DNA of 64,000 nt from Bacteroidaceae bacterium (GTDB lineage Bacteria; Bacteroidota; Bacteroidia; Bacteroidales; Bacteroidaceae), in assembly GCA_017560945.1 (NCBI GenBank), contig JAFZDY010000049.1:21530-85529 (forward strand), read 5' to 3'. The notes under the pieces were generated by a model that saw only the letters and a list, made by a program, of their open reading frames with translations, was not told the origin of the DNA and searched no databases. Both the position numbers and the translations under genes were made by a program. This document shows positions 61,681-64,000 of this stretch, one piece after another (position 1 is the first letter of the stretch; every line of letters starts with the position of its first letter).

Positions 61681-62361
61681 TTATTTCTTCGTGAAATAAC
61701 TCATTATCATCTCCATCTCCTTGGTTGGATTGTCAGCATTCAGTATACTACCGCTCAATGCAATCCCATCCACACCACATCGCAACAATTCAGGAACATC
61801 CTCCTTGCATATCCCTCCTATGGCCACCAGCGGAATGCAGATGTTTCTTTTCTTCATTTCGCTCATGATATGCCTATACCCTTCGTAACCGAGTATGGGG
61901 GAGAGATTCTTTTTGGTAGATGTAAAACGGAAGGGGCCACAACCGAAATAATCAGGAGTGGCCAATTGAAGATTGCACACAATGTCTTCGAACGAGTTTA
62001 TGGTACTGCCAATGATGTACCTGTCTCCAAGCACCTCTCGGGCTTTTGCTACAGGCATATCATGTTTACCTAGGTGCACCCCGTTAGCACCTATTATCTT
62101 TGCAAGAGCTACATTGTCGTCAATAATGAATGTAGCATCATATCTCTTGCACATTTCCTGTACAACGAGGGCGGTCTTTTCAAACAGGGCTTCATCCGCA
62201 TCCTTCATGCGTAGTTGTATCCATCTACAACCTCCATCCAGTGCAATACGTGCGGAGTCAATGTAAGAGTACCTGTCATTGTAGTGAGTGATAAATTGCA
62301 CACTACAATTCAGTGAGGTAGGGGAGTCCTTCAGCATACCAGTAGAAATATGGGTCTTCAT
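61681..62361 (-). CDS. thiE: thiamine phosphate synthase
   Basis: The 226-residue protein starts at ATG 62361; ATG 62337 is also possible and gives a more typical length. It joins HMP-PP and the thiazole phosphate to thiamine phosphate. Family marks are QFITHYNDRYSYIDSARIALDGGCRWIQLRMKDAD, FIIDDNVALAKIIGANGVHLGKHDMP near 95, GPFRFTSTKKNLSPILGYEGY near 160 and VAIGGICKEDVPELLRCGVDGIALSG. The longer reading frame to 62481 starts inside the TPP aptamer and is rejected. It is the first gene of the operon. Confidence 0.93.
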   Translation of the reverse strand: MKTHISTGMLKDSPTSLNCSVQFITHYNDRYSYIDSARIALDGGCRWIQLRMKDADEALFEKTALVVQEMCKRYDATFIIDDNVALAKIIGANGVHLGKHDMPVAKAREVLGDRYIIGSTINSFEDIVCNLQLATPDYFGCGPFRFTSTKKNLSPILGYEGYRHIMSEMKKRNICIPLVAIGGICKEDVPELLRCGVDGIALSGSILNADNPTKEMEMIMSYFTKK

Positions 62362-62442
62362 TGTCATTATAAAAATCATTATCCAACACAGAGGAAACGG
62401 CTTTCTCCAAAGCCATATACATACAATGAATACCAATTTTCT

Positions 62443-62522
62443 ACCGTTTCCCTGCGCTGTTATTATACATATCAGGTTCATAGGGTATCATCTCAGCCGA
62501 GCACGTGCTCAGCACCCCTAAC
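62443..62522 (-). promoter_or_regulatory. TPP riboswitch (THI element)
   Basis: On the minus strand, TTAGGGGTGCT begins the P1 stem, followed by CGGCTGAGATGATACCC, TATGAACCTGAT, TAATAACAGCG and CAGGGAA: all invariant blocks of the TPP aptamer in order. It sits between the promoter (62530-62537) and thiE, so thiamine pyrophosphate should shut down the thiE-thi4-thiE2-thiD operon. Confidence 0.93.
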
Positions 62523-62529
62523 AGCGTCG

Positions 62530-62537
62530 CAAAGGTA
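62530..62537 (-). promoter_or_regulatory. -7 promoter box for the thi operon
   Basis: Minus strand TACCTTTG followed by CG, a few bases upstream of the TPP aptamer. Confidence 0.65.
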
Positions 62538-62605
62538 ATGAGTTTTTTTCATACCCACCAAACAAAATTCATAGTTTTTTCATCCGTCATTCCCTCAAAA
62601 AAACA

Positions 62606-62627
62606 TCCTCCAACCTTAGTTGGAGGA
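62606..62627 (-). terminator. terminator after the smalltalk gene
   Basis: TCCTCCAAC (62606-62614) pairs with GTTGGAGGA (62619-62627) across a 4-base loop. On the minus strand it is followed by TGTTTTTTT. It lies 20 bases after the smalltalk stop and insulates the thi operon. Confidence 0.8.
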
Positions 62628-62647
62628 CTCAATACACTTTTTTTTAA

Positions 62648-62743
62648 TCACATACAACTCAACATCCCAAGGCTCGTGCCAATGGCCGTGAGGATGGAAA
62701 TTAGTGTTTGTATCACTATTTTCCAAATTTCACGTTTTTCCAT
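62648..62743 (-). CDS. smalltalk-family small protein
   Basis: The protein has 31 residues, with sequence beginning MEKREIWKIVIQTLISIL and ending TSLGMLSCM. It has a short charged start, one hydrophobic helix and a terminal Ser-Cys-Met. This matches the Bacteroidota smalltalk peptides, which typically lie between an HU-family gene and an N-acetylmuramoyl-alanine amidase gene, near DUF4248. Neither HU nor amidase is present here, but a DUF4248 gene is divergent 630 bp away. Function is unknown; a membrane or lipid-anchored peptide is likely. It has its own terminator. Confidence 0.75.
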   Translation of the reverse strand: MEKREIWKIVIQTLISILTAIGTSLGMLSCM

Positions 62744-63101
62744 AGGTAAAAGGTTTAAAGTTCAAAATTCAAGGTTCAAAGTTCAAGATTAGTTCGCTAT
62801 CGCTCATCAAGCTACGCGAGTCAAAATTCAAATTAGGCACGGATGACACGGATTAACACGGATTTATTTTTATTGCCATCATTGTCAAAACTATCTACTC
62901 CTTCCCCTTGGGGCGTAGCAAGGCCTCGAGAATTGATTAAATATCAATTCGTGCCGTAGCGAGGGGAGCATAGTGCCCTATGCGACGGAGGCGGTAAGGG
63001 ATGGGGTCCGCTGGGGGTGAGTCTCTACTTCTTTTCTTCTTTCTTTTAAAAGATGTTTACATAATCATTATTGTTGGGACCGACCTTGGAACAAACCCCT
63101 A

Positions 63102-63167
63102 TACTTTGATTATCAAACCCTGGTACCTTGGTCATCAAACTTCTGTACTTTGGTCAATCGCCATCAC
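63102..63167. repeat. 22-bp array (TACTTTGGTCATCAAAC type)
   Basis: TACTTTG, TACCTTG and TACTTTG start at 63102, 63124 and 63146, exactly 22 bases apart. Unit 1 holds the perfect dyad TTTGAT-T-ATCAAA (63105-63117), and unit 2 an imperfect version. A possible older unit lies at 63082. Confidence 0.7.
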
Positions 63168-63343
63168 ACTCTCGCTTGTTCATCGTGGTTACAGACGTCA
63201 TCACCTCGATTTCACGTTACAAAGATACGACATCTTCGCGGGGCGTTTATACGCTTCGTCACCCTTCTTCACAGAACTTCACTTTTCTGCACGATTTATC
63301 ACAATTTACCCTTAAAATAGTTGCTTTTAATGGTAAAATATTG

Positions 63344-63351
63344 TAACTTTG
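63344..63351 (+). promoter_or_regulatory. -7 promoter box for DUF4248
   Basis: TAACTTTG followed by TAGG, 23 bases before ATG 63375. It excludes the longer open frame from 63321. Confidence 0.6.
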
Positions 63352-63374
63352 TAGGGTGTAAAAATGATTGTTTT

Positions 63375-63623
63375 ATGATAAATAGATTTACCCCACATTC
63401 AGCGAATGAGTCGTTTCAGATTCGTTCATACGGCAAGAGTGAGCTTGCCCAGTTGTACCTACCCGACATCACGCCCGAGGCATCGCGTCGCACCATGAAG
63501 GCATGGATACATCGTTCCCCCGGCCTGGAGGAGAATCTACGCAAGGCAGGGTTCACCCCCACGAGTCACTACTACACCCCGCGACAAGTTGCCCTCATTG
63601 TCGAGGCATTGGGGGAACCATGA
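63375..63623 (+). CDS. DUF4248 protein
   Basis: The 82-residue protein starts at MINRFTPHSANESFQIRSYGKSELAQLYLP. The IRSYGKSELAQLY start, the AWIHRSPGLEENLRKAGF middle and the YYTPRQVALIVEALGEP end are characteristic of the Bacteroidota DUF4248 family, whose shape suggests a small helix-turn-helix DNA-binding protein. It usually occurs next to HU-type protein, smalltalk and amidase genes. Here only smalltalk accompanies it. Confidence 0.85.
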   Translation: MINRFTPHSANESFQIRSYGKSELAQLYLPDITPEASRRTMKAWIHRSPGLEENLRKAGFTPTSHYYTPRQVALIVEALGEP

Positions 63624-64000
63624 TAAACTAAATTATGACCCCCGCGTAACTTGATGAGCGATAGCGAACTAATTTTAAACTTTAAATCTTTGTAAAGGGC
63701 AGGCAGACCCTGCCCCTACGAGGATTGAACTTTGAACCTTAAATCTTGAAATAAATTAGAATCTGCGTTATCTGCGCAATCTGCGGATGAAGAATTGTCC
63801 ACGTGCCGCATGGCTCCTTTGAACTTTGAATTTTAAACATTGAACATTGAACTTTGAACAAAAGTGTTAAGTTTGTTAAGTTGTTAAATGTTAAGTTTAG
63901 CAACAGACAATCTCCCCAGTTTGGAGGTGGGCGAGACATGAGGGCGAGATGAGAGAGAGAAAGAAAGAAAATTACAATAATATGTAAATATAATTCATTA
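63624..64000. repeat. repeat-rich right end of the window
   Basis: No gene seen. It contains a TTGATGAGCGATAGCGAACT word, inverted relative to 62790-62815, and a GGGCAGG/CCTGCCC hairpin (63697-63715). TTGAACTTTGAACCTTAAAT words occur at 63724-63748 and 63816-63860, with ATCTGCG repeats at 63761-63786 and GTTAAG/GTTTGTTAAG words at 63865-63900. Confidence 0.6.

Larger units (their letters stand above)
62744..63374. repeat. repeat-rich region between smalltalk and DUF4248
   Basis: In order: TTTAAAGTTCAAAATTCAAGGTTCAAAG words (62753-62790), a CGCTATCGCTCATCAAGC word whose reverse complement recurs at 63650-63670, CACGGATGACACGGATT repeats (62835-62868), a CCTTCCCCTTGGGG...GGTAAGGGATGGGG composite (62895-63010) containing small inverted repeats (AATTGAT/ATCAATT, GCATAG/CTATGC), and the 22-bp array at 63102-63167. 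The DUF4248 promoter is at its right end. Confidence 0.65.

Noticed and set aside
62505-62792. 95-codon plus-strand open frame
   Set aside because: It covers the smalltalk gene antisense and repeat words at its end.

Overview
The window reads as chromosomal DNA from a member of the Bacteroidota, order Bacteroidales, most likely a Prevotella-like genus. Three things point there. Promoters have the Bacteroidota form TTTG-N19/20-TAnnTTTG, and no Shine-Dalgarno sequences stand out. Several families are typical of the group: C10 peptidase, DUF4248, smalltalk peptide, DUF6057-like and DUF3805-like proteins, a stand-alone MetH activation domain and a LytS/LytTR pair. Secreted proteins end in C-terminal segments like those used for sorting. 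I found no rRNA, tRNA, CRISPR, transposase or prophage gene. The species assignment is an inference from gene content only.

Layout. 1-6000: an HD hydrolase cut by the left edge, a small membrane protein, a Tyr/Asp/Glu-rich secreted protein, and a WYL regulator followed by a C10 cysteine peptidase. 6000-9040: divergent uxaC and uxaB for hexuronate use. 9300-17410: an orphan siderophore/B12-type ABC ATPase, a PAP2 phosphatase with a barrel-like tail, glyA (with a duplicated promoter), kdsB, an M16-like protein without its zinc motif, a MORN-repeat protein and an inositol-phosphatase-family gene. 17500-25620: YhcH, glgB, a DUF6057-like membrane protein, recX, superoxide dismutase, a HAD phosphatase, a flavin reductase and pyrB-pyrI. 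25900-34530: a TlpA-like lipoprotein with an FtsX-type permease, corA, a hemerythrin/LuxR pair, and a LytS-type kinase with its LytTR regulator. 34880-48240, nearly all on the minus strand: cls-like-ispE, GH31-GH95, plsC, and a dpm1-pyrC-metH activation-phosphoesterase operon. 48550-58660, plus strand: DUF3805-ABC-F, dnaB, pheT, yebC, TSCPD, a small lipoprotein, a C_GCAxxG_C_C protein and a winged-helix protein. 59466-62530: a TPP-riboswitch-controlled thiE-thi4-thiE2-thiD operon. 62600-64000: a smalltalk peptide, DUF4248 and dense repeats.

Most genes are housekeeping or central metabolism. The unusual material lies between them. (1) Five intergenic arrays have different sequences but share a 22-bp period, and four of them are built from short palindromes. 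(2) At 58851-59423, at least five T-tract-flanked hairpins with a nearly constant loop and changing but complementary stems, plus one degenerate copy, are interspersed with minus-strand promoters. They look like tandem small RNA genes or terminators. (3) A 52-bp direct repeat places two complete promoters in front of glyA. (4) Composite intergenic repeats sit directly before four successive genes (55845-58206), and in one case run into the coding sequence. Thiazole synthesis by a Thi4-type enzyme in the thi operon is also worth attention.

All calls come from reading the sequence and from family knowledge. No database search was run, so family names without strong motifs are tentative.
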